From Pararobbsia alpina (GTDB lineage Bacteria; Pseudomonadota; Gammaproteobacteria; Burkholderiales; Burkholderiaceae): 64,000 bases of DNA. Position numbers and translations under genes: made by a program. This document shows positions 35,744-45,000 of the stretch, in pieces. The notes beneath the pieces are model-generated. The model did not search any database. It was not told the origin of the DNA and saw only the letters and a list, made by a program, of their open reading frames with translations. The stretch is taken from the NCBI RefSeq assembly GCF_902859895.1, contig NZ_CADIKM010000016.1, positions 56,388 through 120,387 of the forward strand, in the 5' to 3' direction. Within the stretch, counting starts at the first letter, position 1; each line of letters begins with the position of its first letter.

Positions 35744-37108
35744 ATGAGCCGCTGGCGGACCTCGACCTTCCGGCTCCTGGCCCTGTATTCGGCCATTTTC
35801 TCGCTGTCGGGCGCCGCGCTGGTCGCGTTCATCTACTGGCAGTCGGCCGGCTATATGTCCGAGCAGGCCGACGCGATGCTGAGTGCCGAGGCCAGCTACT
35901 TCCTGACCATCCCGCCGGACACGGTGCCGCAAGAGATCGTGCAGCGGCTCTACCACACGCATGTTCACATCAACTACGTCGCGCTGTTCGCGCCCGACGG
36001 CAAGCTGATCGCGGGCGATATCGACGCTCGTCCGTACACCTTGCCGGTCGACGGGCGGATGTACACCATCAACCAACTGACCACGACCTTCGGCGTGGCC
36101 ATTCCGCTCGCGCGCGCGACCGCGTCCGCCATGCCGTCGGGCAATGTTCTGATGGTCGCGCGCGACCTGGGTGAAGTCAGGGAGCTGCGTTCGTCGATTC
36201 TCGACGCGCTCGTCTACGGCGGATGCTTCGCCTTGCTCACCGCTTTCGGGGGCAGCATCATCGTCGGCATCCGGCAAAGCGATCGCATTCGTCGCCTTCA
36301 GATCGTCGCGCGCCAGATTGCCTCCGGCGATCTCCAGCGGCGGCTGCCGTCCTCGGGCCGCGATGAGATCGACCTCCTCGCCCAGATCGTCAACCATATG
36401 CTCGATGAAATCGAAAGGCTGATGGGCGAGATCAAATCGAGTTGCGACAATATTGCCCACGACCTCAGGTCTCCACTCAGCCGGGCGCGCACGATGCTCA
36501 CGCGTGCGAGCCAGCTCAATCCCGGCCCGGCCGCCGAGCCGCTCGACCGCGCGCTGCGCGAAATCGACATTGCCCTCAACCGCTTCCGGGCGATGCTCCG
36601 CATCTCGGAGATCGAGACGATGCACCGGCGCAGCGGTTTCAGCACATTCGACCTGCGCTCGCTGGTCGAGGAGATCGCCGACCTCTATGGACCGCTCGCC
36701 GAGGACAAGGGACTGCGGTTCTTGTCGCTGGTCAGCGAGGTCCCGGCGATTCAAGCGGATCGGGCCTTGCTGTTCGAGGCGCTCGGCAACCTCATCGACA
36801 ATGCGATCAAGTTCACGCCGACGGGTGGCGTGGTGCAGATCAACCTGCGCCGCGACGTGCAAGGACCGCGCATCGACGTCATCGACAGCGGACCGGGCAT
36901 TCCGGTCGACGAGCGCAAAGCCGTCACGCAGCGTTTCTACCGGAGTGAACGGACTGCCCAATTGCCCGGGTCGGGACTCGGCCTGAGTGTCGTCGCCGCG
37001 ATCCTGCGGCTGCACAACTACACGATGCAGATCGGCGATGCGTCGGCCGTGCCATCGGAAAGCGGCACGCAAATCACCGTACGCTGCTGGTCGCAACCGC
37101 ACGCGTAG
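35744..37108 (+). CDS. Membrane sensor histidine kinase
   Basis: A 454-residue kinase. Two membrane helices (about 9-31 and 155-176) enclose a periplasmic domain of about 120 residues. Then come a HAMP linker, the phosphorylated His239 in DNIAHDLRSPLSRAR, and the ATPase domain with an N box (LGNLIDNAIKFTP), DSGPGIP and GLGLSVVAAIL. It phosphorylates the response regulator just upstream. Its last 35 bases overlap, tail to tail, the end of the oxyanion transporter gene on the other strand. The ligand is unknown. Confidence 0.93.
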   Translation: MSRWRTSTFRLLALYSAIFSLSGAALVAFIYWQSAGYMSEQADAMLSAEASYFLTIPPDTVPQEIVQRLYHTHVHINYVALFAPDGKLIAGDIDARPYTLPVDGRMYTINQLTTTFGVAIPLARATASAMPSGNVLMVARDLGEVRELRSSILDALVYGGCFALLTAFGGSIIVGIRQSDRIRRLQIVARQIASGDLQRRLPSSGRDEIDLLAQIVNHMLDEIERLMGEIKSSCDNIAHDLRSPLSRARTMLTRASQLNPGPAAEPLDRALREIDIALNRFRAMLRISEIETMHRRSGFSTFDLRSLVEEIADLYGPLAEDKGLRFLSLVSEVPAIQADRALLFEALGNLIDNAIKFTPTGGVVQINLRRDVQGPRIDVIDSGPGIPVDERKAVTQRFYRSERTAQLPGSGLGLSVVAAILRLHNYTMQIGDASAVPSESGTQITVRCWSQPHA

Positions 37109-39050
37109 CGTGAGTCGTGGCGGCCCCGGCTGGAGCGGGCGACACAAGCCCGGGCGTGGCCGGATTCGTCCATATGTCGACCTGGGACGCATCGATCGAG
37201 AACCGCACCGTGCTGCCGATCGCGGCATGCGCATTCGCCTCCCCCTGCGCTTCGACATGGGCTTGGACGCTGTCGAGCATGAGCTCCCCTACACGCAGTA
37301 CGACACGCACCCGGTTCGGCATTTCAAAGCGGTCTTCGATGGTCGCTTCGGCCATGCCGTGTGAAGTCACACGAATCGCACGGGCCGGGATCCTGACGAG
37401 ACAGCGCGTGTCCGCCGCCAGGCGTGTGTTGCACGGTTCGATCTCCAGACCGGCATGGCCCTGAGTCGCGATCATGACGCTGCCACGCTCCGTCATGTGT
37501 GCTTCGAACACATTCTCGACACCGAGCAAGCCGGCGATTTCGACCGAGGCAGGCCGCCGGAAGAGTTCGCTTGCGGGACCGTGCTGAAGCAGGCGTCCCG
37601 CATCCATCACGACGATCTCGTCGGACAGCTCGGCGGCATCCTGGGGATCGTGCGTCACAATGATCGTCGTGCCGTCGAACTCGTGCTGAAGGGTACGCAA
37701 CGCCCGTCGCAGGCGCGTACGCAAGGGCGTGTCGAGTGCCGCAAACGGCTCGTCGAGCAGCAACAGGCGGCTCGGCCGGGCGAGCGCGCGTGCGAGCGCA
37801 ACGCGCTGCTGCTGACCGAGCGACAACTGCGAAGGCAAGCGCTCGAGCAAGGGCATCAGACCGAATCGCTGCGCCCAATACGCCGCGCGCGCCGGCATGG
37901 CATCCGGTGCGAACAGCAGCTGCTCGGCGACCCGCAGGTGGGGAAACAGCGCATAGTTCTGCGGGACATAGCCGATCTGGCGCACTTCAGGCAAATGCGA
38001 GTCGATGCGCGCACCGTCGATCGCGACGATACTATCGTGTCCCTCTGCGAGTCCTGCAAGCAGGCGCAGACTCAACGATTTTCCCGATCCGGAAGGGCCA
38101 AGAACGGCAATACGCCGTGCGCGCGTGCTCAGCTTGAGGTCGAGTTCGAACGCGCGATAGCGATGCCGAAGCTGGAAATCGAGGTCCACCTCGGGCATCA
38201 CGGTCCGTGGCAGAGACTGCCGATCGGCCATCTGTGCTTCGGTATGCGCAAGAATGCGGCGGGCTGCATGGCCGTCGCTTGCAACGCGCCCATGCCGATA
38301 TCGCAAAACCGCCACCGCCGCGATGATCAGGAGCGCCGACAACAAGGTCGGCAGCAAGATCGGCAGCATGGCCGACAGGCCCTCGCTGCTGAAGCTCACG
38401 AACGTGTAGACCGGCAAGGTGTACGGGTGATATGCCACCATCACGGTCGCGCCGAACTCACCGATCGCACGTAACCACGCGAGTAACAGACCCGCGAGAA
38501 TCGTCGGCCATGCGAGCGGCAGCGAGACCTTGAAGAAACGAGCCGATGCGCGATAGCCGAGCGTCGCGGCGACATGTTCGAGATCGCGGTCGACCGACAG
38601 GAACGCGGAACGAGCGGCGACGATCAGGAACGGCGCCGCCACGAAGGTCTCGGCAAGCACGACACCCGAGAACGAGTCGGTCAGCGGCAGGCCCGCCGCG
38701 CTCGCCAAGCGGCCGAGTACCGTATAGGGCCCGACAAGGAACAGCAGCAGCACGCCCGCGACCAGTGGCGGCAAGGCGAGCGGGAGTTGCACGACGAAGC
38801 CGAGCACCCGGCTGGCAGGGCTTGCATGCCGGGCCAGGTAATAGCCGAGCGGAATACCACCCAGGCCGATCAGCACGGTAGCCAGCGTCGCACTCGCGAA
38901 CGACACCTCGGTTGCCTGCCACAGCGTGCGTTGCCCGAGCGCGCTCCAGTCAGCCTGGGCGAGTTGGGGCACGACCGTCAGAAGCGGCGCGACCAGATAG
39001 AGCGCGAGCAACGCGCCCAACCATCGCAGCGGCCGCGGCAAAGTCATCAA
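37074..39050 (-). CDS. Oxyanion ABC transporter, permease-ATPase fusion (ModB-ModC type)
   Basis: A 658-residue fused protein. Residues 1-270 are a ModB/CysT-like permease with about five helices and the loop LGYRASARFFKVSLPLAWPTI (core ATLGYRAS). From about residue 305 it is an ABC ATPase: Walker A LGPSGSGKS, Q-loop YVPQNYALFPHL, signature LSLGQQQRVALARAL, Walker B LLLLDEPFAALD, His in IIVTHDPQ. A C-terminal TOBE-like region (about 540-640) follows, as in ModC. Permease and ATPase are usually separate proteins. Molybdate or tungstate is the likeliest cargo from family type; sulfate is possible. Its start overlaps the binding-protein gene as ATGA. Confidence 0.88.
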   Translation of the reverse strand: MMTLPRPLRWLGALLALYLVAPLLTVVPQLAQADWSALGQRTLWQATEVSFASATLATVLIGLGGIPLGYYLARHASPASRVLGFVVQLPLALPPLVAGVLLLFLVGPYTVLGRLASAAGLPLTDSFSGVVLAETFVAAPFLIVAARSAFLSVDRDLEHVAATLGYRASARFFKVSLPLAWPTILAGLLLAWLRAIGEFGATVMVAYHPYTLPVYTFVSFSSEGLSAMLPILLPTLLSALLIIAAVAVLRYRHGRVASDGHAARRILAHTEAQMADRQSLPRTVMPEVDLDFQLRHRYRAFELDLKLSTRARRIAVLGPSGSGKSLSLRLLAGLAEGHDSIVAIDGARIDSHLPEVRQIGYVPQNYALFPHLRVAEQLLFAPDAMPARAAYWAQRFGLMPLLERLPSQLSLGQQQRVALARALARPSRLLLLDEPFAALDTPLRTRLRRALRTLQHEFDGTTIIVTHDPQDAAELSDEIVVMDAGRLLQHGPASELFRRPASVEIAGLLGVENVFEAHMTERGSVMIATQGHAGLEIEPCNTRLAADTRCLVRIPARAIRVTSHGMAEATIEDRFEMPNRVRVVLRVGELMLDSVQAHVEAQGEANAHAAIGSTVRFSIDASQVDIWTNPATPGLVSPAPAGAATTHATRAVATSSVR

Positions 39051-39934
39051 GGGCCGACAGGCCGCGCAAGCACAGTTTGCAAATCGGCCGGGATGGTGGC
39101 GACATCACCGCTCAGTTGCGGCGTCTTGACATCGATACCCGAGTCGCGAAGCAACTGGCGTCCGGCATCGCTGAGCAGGAAGGCCACGAAACGGCGGCCG
39201 CCGGCTTCATTCGGCGCGCCGTTGAGCACCGTGATCGTGTAGTTCGCCTTGATGTTGTCGAAATCCGCGGGCAGGCGCACGGCCGGAATCCTCATATCAG
39301 TCGTTTCCGTCGAGTAGAAGAAGCCTGCGTCGAGTTGACCAGATTGCAGCCGGCCGACCATCGTTTCTTCAGGCATCACTTGCGCGGAGTTCTCGGGGTC
39401 GCCGACCATACGTGCCGACAGGCCCGGGTCTTTATACAGGCGCTCTGCTTTATCGAGCAATTGGATCGTGAAAGCGCCCTTCGGATCGAGCTTGGGGTCG
39501 CTGCGTCCGATCCGGATGCCCGGCTGGGTCAGCGCCTTGTCCCAGCGCTGCGTGAGGAGCGCCTGGGCGAAGCGGCTGTGCGGATCGTAGCCGATCAGCA
39601 ACGGCGACTCGGCGAAGGCCGCATACCAGCTGACCCAGTTGCCGTTGGCCGCCCCCATGAGACTCGCATTGACCGTGGGGCTCGCGCTGACGAATACGTC
39701 GGCCCGCCGCAGCTTGCCGCGAATTTCGCTCGCCAACTGGTTCGCGCCGCCCGCATAGCCCTGGAACGTGAGGCCGGTCGCCTTCTCGAAGGCCGGTCCG
39801 ACGCGCTGCTCCATCATATGGACGAGCGAGCCCGCATACATCACATTGACCGTATCGGCATGTGCGGCGACCGCACCCAGCAATGCAATGCCCGCGCCGA
39901 CGATCGAGATGAGCGAGCGCAGCATTTTCAGCAT
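39047..39934 (-). CDS. Periplasmic oxyanion-binding protein (molybdate/tungstate type)
   Basis: A 295-residue binding protein with a signal peptide (cleaved about AHA/DTV). The mature protein opens NVMYAGSLVHMMEQRVGPAFEKATG (core YAGSLVHMME), and has GYAGGANQLASEI, RADVFVSASP and YTITVLNGAPN, as in WtpA/ModA-related proteins. It delivers the anion to the permease-ATPase fusion that overlaps its 3' end by 4 bases. Tungstate and molybdate cannot be told apart from sequence. Confidence 0.85.
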   Translation of the reverse strand: MLKMLRSLISIVGAGIALLGAVAAHADTVNVMYAGSLVHMMEQRVGPAFEKATGLTFQGYAGGANQLASEIRGKLRRADVFVSASPTVNASLMGAANGNWVSWYAAFAESPLLIGYDPHSRFAQALLTQRWDKALTQPGIRIGRSDPKLDPKGAFTIQLLDKAERLYKDPGLSARMVGDPENSAQVMPEETMVGRLQSGQLDAGFFYSTETTDMRIPAVRLPADFDNIKANYTITVLNGAPNEAGGRRFVAFLLSDAGRQLLRDSGIDVKTPQLSGDVATIPADLQTVLARPVGP

Positions 39935-40251
39935 GTTTGTTCCTTTGTATCAAACCCCGCCACACGGCTTTCGGGAGTGCGACGTATCCTACGATATATA
40001 GCCGTTGGCGGCAACCGACCTCCGGCTCCGCCCCTCCATTCGACGAGGGAAATACGAAACGTAAATGAAAGAAAATGCCCCTCGCGAACCGGCCGATCCG
40101 CGAGGGGCATCTTGACTGCTAGTCGTCTTGACGTTGCTGCTATGTACTGCTCGCGAATCGATGGCCGTCCAGTGGAGGACGGCCGGTATTCGCGTTTGCC
40201 ATGGCCGGGTCGCCTTGAACCAGCGCGATCCCGGCGCACCGCCCGTCTGGT
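39935..40251. other. 317-bp region between binding-protein start and porin stop
   Basis: No gene. It holds the transporter promoter near 39935-40010, the strong porin terminator at 40075-40110 and a second hairpin, GGCCGTCC-AGTGGA-GGACGGCC, at 40163-40184. Confidence 0.65.
40075..40110 (-). terminator. Rho-independent terminator of the 40.3-kb porin
   Basis: ATGCCCCTCGCG (40075-40086) and CGCGAGGGGCAT (40099-40110) form a perfect 12-bp stem with a 12-base loop. On the minus strand it is followed by a T-rich tract (TTTTCTTTCATTT), as expected for termination of the porin transcript, whose stop is 142 bases upstream. Confidence 0.88.
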
Positions 40252-41412
40252 TTAGAAGCGGGTACGCAGGCCCACCGTGGCAGCGACCTGGGTGTCGGTC
40301 GACGACGGCGTCAGCGTGTTGATTGCGGCATTCGCGAACGCGCCAGAACCACCGTTGACATGCTGGTACACGCCTTCGACATACACATCGGTACGCTTGC
40401 TCAGCGAGTAATCCGCTTCGAGCGTGCCTTGCTGCCACTTCGGGCTGCTACTATTCGCCGTGCCGGTCTCGTGACCGTCCGTGAACGTATAGGCACCGTT
40501 CAGGCTCAACGCCGGCGTCAACGCATAACGACCGTTGAGTTCGAAGTTGTCCAGACGCAGGTTCGTACCGCCGGCGACGGCTTGGCTCTCGCCGTCGAGG
40601 GTCACGTTGGAGATATCTTCGAGCTGCGTGTGGGTCCAGACGAAGCCGACGGTTGCCGGGCCGAACGCGTAGTTCAAACCAGCACCGAACTCACGATGCG
40701 TGCTCGCCGTGATGGCGGAATTGGTGGTCCCTTGGGCGACCGCGCCGGTCGTATTGCCGCCAGGCGCATTGTTGAGTTCCATATAGCCTGCGGCGAAATT
40801 CAGCGGGCCATTCTTGTACGAAGCGCCCAAGCTGTATGCGCGGTTGTTGCCGAAGCCGCCCGCTTGGTTGCTGAAACCATACAGGCCGCCGAATTGCAGA
40901 CCGTTGTAGTCGAGGCTCGTGTACTTGACCGCGTTGTTGATCGAGAACGTGCTGCCCAGATTGTCGTTGTCGAACGGGTGAGCCGCGAGGTTGTTGCCGC
41001 CGTCCAAGCCGTCCACGCCGGTCATGGCGAGCGGCGAAAGGTAGTCGACCATCGAGTCGAACTGGCGACCCAGGGTGATCGTACCGTACTGATCGCTCGA
41101 GAGACCGACATACGCCTGACGACCGAACAGCGAGTTGTTGTAGAAGGTCGCGCCGTTATTCACGTTGATCGCGCTTTCCAAACGGAAGACCGCATGCAGG
41201 CCGCCGCCGAGGTCTTCATTGCCGCGCAGGCCGAACACGCTGTCCGTGAGCGCGCCGCTGCTTTGCTGCCAGTTCTGATGGCCGCCTTCGTTGTTCGCGA
41301 ACACCAGGCCTGCATCGAGCGTGCCGTACAACGTCACGCTGCTTTGAGCGTGAGCCGCAGTCATCGCAAATGTACCGCTGACAGCAGCAGCAATTAGAAG
41401 TGTCTTTTTCAT
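40252..41412 (-). CDS. Gram-negative general porin
   Basis: A 386-residue outer-membrane porin. Signal peptide MKKTLLIAAAVSGTFAMTAA, cleaved at AHA/QSS, then SSVTLYGTLDAGLVF, the SVFGLRGNEDLGGGLHAVFRLE signature (core GLRGNEDLGGG), YGTITLGRQFDS and a C-terminal Phe (LRTRF). The start at 41412 is set by the signal peptide; an upstream in-frame start is rejected. It is a different subtype from the 25.6-kb porin: the loops are unrelated. A strong terminator follows. The upstream region is long and A+T-rich. Confidence 0.95.
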   Translation of the reverse strand: MKKTLLIAAAVSGTFAMTAAHAQSSVTLYGTLDAGLVFANNEGGHQNWQQSSGALTDSVFGLRGNEDLGGGLHAVFRLESAINVNNGATFYNNSLFGRQAYVGLSSDQYGTITLGRQFDSMVDYLSPLAMTGVDGLDGGNNLAAHPFDNDNLGSTFSINNAVKYTSLDYNGLQFGGLYGFSNQAGGFGNNRAYSLGASYKNGPLNFAAGYMELNNAPGGNTTGAVAQGTTNSAITASTHREFGAGLNYAFGPATVGFVWTHTQLEDISNVTLDGESQAVAGGTNLRLDNFELNGRYALTPALSLNGAYTFTDGHETGTANSSSPKWQQGTLEADYSLSKRTDVYVEGVYQHVNGGSGAFANAAINTLTPSSTDTQVAATVGLRTRF

Positions 41413-42089
41413 GCCTTTTAACTCCAGTACAGTTCGGGGTAGTGCGGAACAACAGGGGAGTGCCACGGGTATCACTCGTCGCACAAAGGTTGCCGACGGT
41501 GCGGGCCGTTGATCCAGGCTGGAGTTTAGAGATACGCATCGCGCGCACTATGCGCACATTTTGAAAGAGCGAATTTCAAAATCAGGAATCGACATTGCCT
41601 GATCGACATCGAGGCGTGCAACGCGCCCTTACATGAAGACCTGTTCATCTTCGAACCTCTAAAAAAGGTTCCCGCGAAGCGCGACACACCCCTTTTGCAA
41701 CCCTGCGTAATACGCGCAAACCCCTATAAACAAGCGGATTTTGGCGACTTCACACAGTCGGCGCCATTTAGCGGGAACAAATGCGAATGAGGCTTGTCAC
41801 CTTGCCGGCATGTTGCTGAGTACGTGCGCTCAGATTGGGGTTATTGTCCGGTTGCACGGCGAACGAGTGTTGCCTCACAACAACTCACAACACCTTACAA
41901 GAGAATTCATGCACCACGCGCCGTGCACTCGCGACTAAGAAATAGCGCAATGACAGTTACACATCGAGCACCGAAGCCCGGAAATATTTCGACGTATATG
42001 TAAAACTGTGTAACGAGGGAAGCTGCGAAGAGACTACTGGGAACAGGCGAATAAGACGTGGCTACAGAGAAATGGCCACAGAGAGAAGG
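41413..42089. other. 677-bp region upstream of the porin
   Basis: No gene seen. It contains the porin promoter and probably a long leader on the minus strand, a hairpin GAACCT-N7-AGGTTC at 41653-41671, and at the right end (42057-42090) two near-copies of a TGGCYACAGAGA element. Confidence 0.55.
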
Positions 42090-42536
42090 CTACTCAGCGC
42101 TACAGTAAATCGCAGTAAGGAAGGGACCGGCGTGCTTGCTCTCGGCGGGGCTGCCGGCATCGCTCACGGCCTTCGCGACCGCGACGGTGCCACCTCTGAC
42201 AACGACACCATAGAGCGATCCCTTCATGGGTTCGCCGCTTCCCCTCGTGAACGTGGGGTCGTCCCGCTCATAACCGATCACGGCGTAGACCTTGAAGCCA
42301 AACGCAGTCAGGGCCGCATCACGTGCAGGCCAGAACACATTGATCGCATTGTCTTCGACATGCAGGGGATGGTCGGGGATCAACTGTCGCGTTTGCAGCG
42401 ACGTGATATAGCCATGCGCGTGTTCACCGCACGAGAGTGCATCGTCGAGTGCCAGCGCATGCGCGATCGACGGCAGAGCAGACGACAGCACGAGCGTGAG
42501 CGCGGCGGCTACATTGACTGGAACTGTCCTTGTCAT
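42090..42536 (-). CDS. Exported protein of unknown function, gene 2 of a pair
   Basis: A 148-residue protein with a signal peptide (VNVAAALTLVLSSALPSIAHA). The mature part has only two cysteines, Cys36 (ALSCGEHAHG) and Cys145 (AIYCSAE), near its two ends, suggesting one disulfide. The middle reads FGFKVYAVIGYERDDPTF, with beta-type composition. I do not recognise the family. It begins 9 bases after the previous gene's stop, so the two are one unit and probably work in the same compartment. Confidence 0.7.
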   Translation of the reverse strand: MTRTVPVNVAAALTLVLSSALPSIAHALALDDALSCGEHAHGYITSLQTRQLIPDHPLHVEDNAINVFWPARDAALTAFGFKVYAVIGYERDDPTFTRGSGEPMKGSLYGVVVRGGTVAVAKAVSDAGSPAESKHAGPFLTAIYCSAE

Positions 42537-42545
42537 CTGCTTGCA

Positions 42546-43100
42546 CTATTCCATAACGAGTGCCTGGTCGGCGATCGCCGCCGAAAGGATCATTGCGTTC
42601 GCATTGATCGGCGCAGGCCGGGTCGGGATCGGACGATAGACGGAATCGCCGCGTTCGATATGCATGCCGCTGGCCGCGCACGTGCCCGCATGCTTCGCAA
42701 TGCCCGCCCGCCAGATCTGGTCGTTATAGTGACACAGTGTCGACTCGCGCCACGAGATCGTGACAGTCCGCTCGCTCGGCCTGTCGAGTACTTTAACAAA
42801 ACGCGTGGGCGGCGGGAGCGCGGACTCGACGCGCGCCATCGCGGCCCGCACGATGCGATCGGTCGACGCGCTGAGTTCGGCCCGCGCCACGCTGGCCGGT
42901 ACGCTACGCTCAGCCGTGCGCACCGTCATGCGCTCGCTCATTTCACGTGCACGTGCGCCCAGGGCTACCGTCGCCTTGGTGTCGGCATCCATGTCGATGG
43001 TCGCGCCGATCGCAGGCCCGCTCGCAGCCGCAGAGGTGATCAGGCACAAGCGTGCAAGGATGTGCGACCATGGGTCGCGCTGACCGGTTCTCTTCTTCAT
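42546..43100 (-). CDS. Exported protein of unknown function, gene 1 of a pair
   Basis: A 184-residue protein with a hydrophobic N-terminal segment (HILARLCLITSAAASG) that may be a signal peptide. A helical, Arg/Ala-rich central part (residues about 40-95) precedes a C-terminal part with two cysteines (STLCHYND and KHAGTCAAS) and HIERGDSVYRPIP. No known domain was recognised. It shares a transcription unit with the gene 9 bases downstream. Confidence 0.7.
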   Translation of the reverse strand: MKKRTGQRDPWSHILARLCLITSAAASGPAIGATIDMDADTKATVALGARAREMSERMTVRTAERSVPASVARAELSASTDRIVRAAMARVESALPPPTRFVKVLDRPSERTVTISWRESTLCHYNDQIWRAGIAKHAGTCAASGMHIERGDSVYRPIPTRPAPINANAMILSAAIADQALVME

Positions 43101-43509
43101 GTCGCAGCTTCCTATCTGGTTTAGGCGCAGGAATCAATCGGTATCATTGCCGAGTAAGTGCATTATCTCCGCGAATGGACTTCGCAATGGCGCCCGTCCG
43201 CGCAACACACTATTACCGCTGATAAAACAAACCGGGCAAACCTGCCTCCCGCCCCGCGCCCGCTCCGGAGTCGGCGTAAGCCGCATCGAAGCTAGCGGGG
43301 ATTCGTGCCACCTCAAGCAAGTTTGTTCGCACGTCGCTACAATCGACGTGATCATCGTGAAGCGAGCCGAAGCGCGGGTCCGGAATCGACCGCCTCCCTG
43401 CACTTCGAGGAGGCGTTCGAGCGCGCCCGGCACACACGACACGTGACCGTCCTGCCAGCATCACTCCTGTTCGACCCTCGACAGACCTGCATACTTTCAA
43501 GGAGCTTTC
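43101..43509. other. 409-bp divergent region, unknown pair / aldo-keto reductase
   Basis: Open frames of about 100 codons on both strands have no support. A hairpin CGCCTCC-N11-GGAGGCG lies at 43391-43415. Promoters for both flanking units must be here. AAGGAG before 43510 is the reductase ribosome site. Confidence 0.55.
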
Positions 43510-44541
<1,032 letters not shown>

Positions 44542-44546
44542 CGAAA

Positions 44547-44601
44547 CCCCGGATGCAACGTCCGGGGCGCAATGTTCCGGGCGGCTTCGCGCCGCCCGGA
44601 A
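44547..44601 (+). terminator. Double hairpin after aldo/keto reductase
   Basis: First hairpin CCCCGGA-N7-TCCGGGG (44547-44567), five bases after the stop; second TTCCGGGCGGC-TTCGC-GCCGCCCGGAA (44575-44601), a perfect 11-bp stem. Neither has a T-run, so both probably act as strong RNA-end structures. Confidence 0.75.
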
Positions 44602-44684
44602 TGCACGCCGAATATTGATCACTTGTCCGCTGGGCATCTCCGATATAGGGTCTGTGCCTATCCAGCCTTTTTATCGAGACCCCC

Positions 44685-44897
44685 ATGTCCACGCTCGAGG
44701 CACTCCATTCGATCCTTCACGATCGCGACGCGCCGGAGATCATCCGCAATCACATCACCGACGTAGTGCAGTATGCGTTGCGCAATCGTGGCGGCTTTTT
44801 CACGGACAAGGAACTCAGGTGGTTCGCCGAATGGGACGACACACGTATTCCAATCGCGGCCAACAAACTGTTGAACGCTGCCGCGGCGAAGGAATAG
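44685..44897 (+). CDS. Small protein of unknown function
   Basis: A 70-residue, soluble, helical protein: MSTLEALHSILHDRDAPEI, then VVQYALRNRGGFFTDKELRWF. There is no signal peptide, cysteine or repeat. The codon pattern is coding-like and A+T-rich promoter-like DNA (TATAGG at about 44644) precedes it. The ribosome site is weak. I do not recognise the family. Confidence 0.6.
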   Translation: MSTLEALHSILHDRDAPEIIRNHITDVVQYALRNRGGFFTDKELRWFAEWDDTRIPIAANKLLNAAAAKE

Positions 44898-44956
44898 GCG
44901 CCACTGCACCGTTGCCCCGCTTCATTCGACTTGAATCCGTACTGTTCTGAGCTGAC

Positions 44957-44981
44957 CTGCTGACACACCGTGCGCCAGCAG
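44957..44981 (-). terminator. Weak hairpin after the efflux operon
   Basis: CTGCTG-N13-CAGCAG lies 20 bases beyond the stop of the last efflux gene. The stem is only 6 bp and no T-run follows. Confidence 0.35.
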
Positions 44982-45000
44982 ACTATGCATCTCCGGGTCT

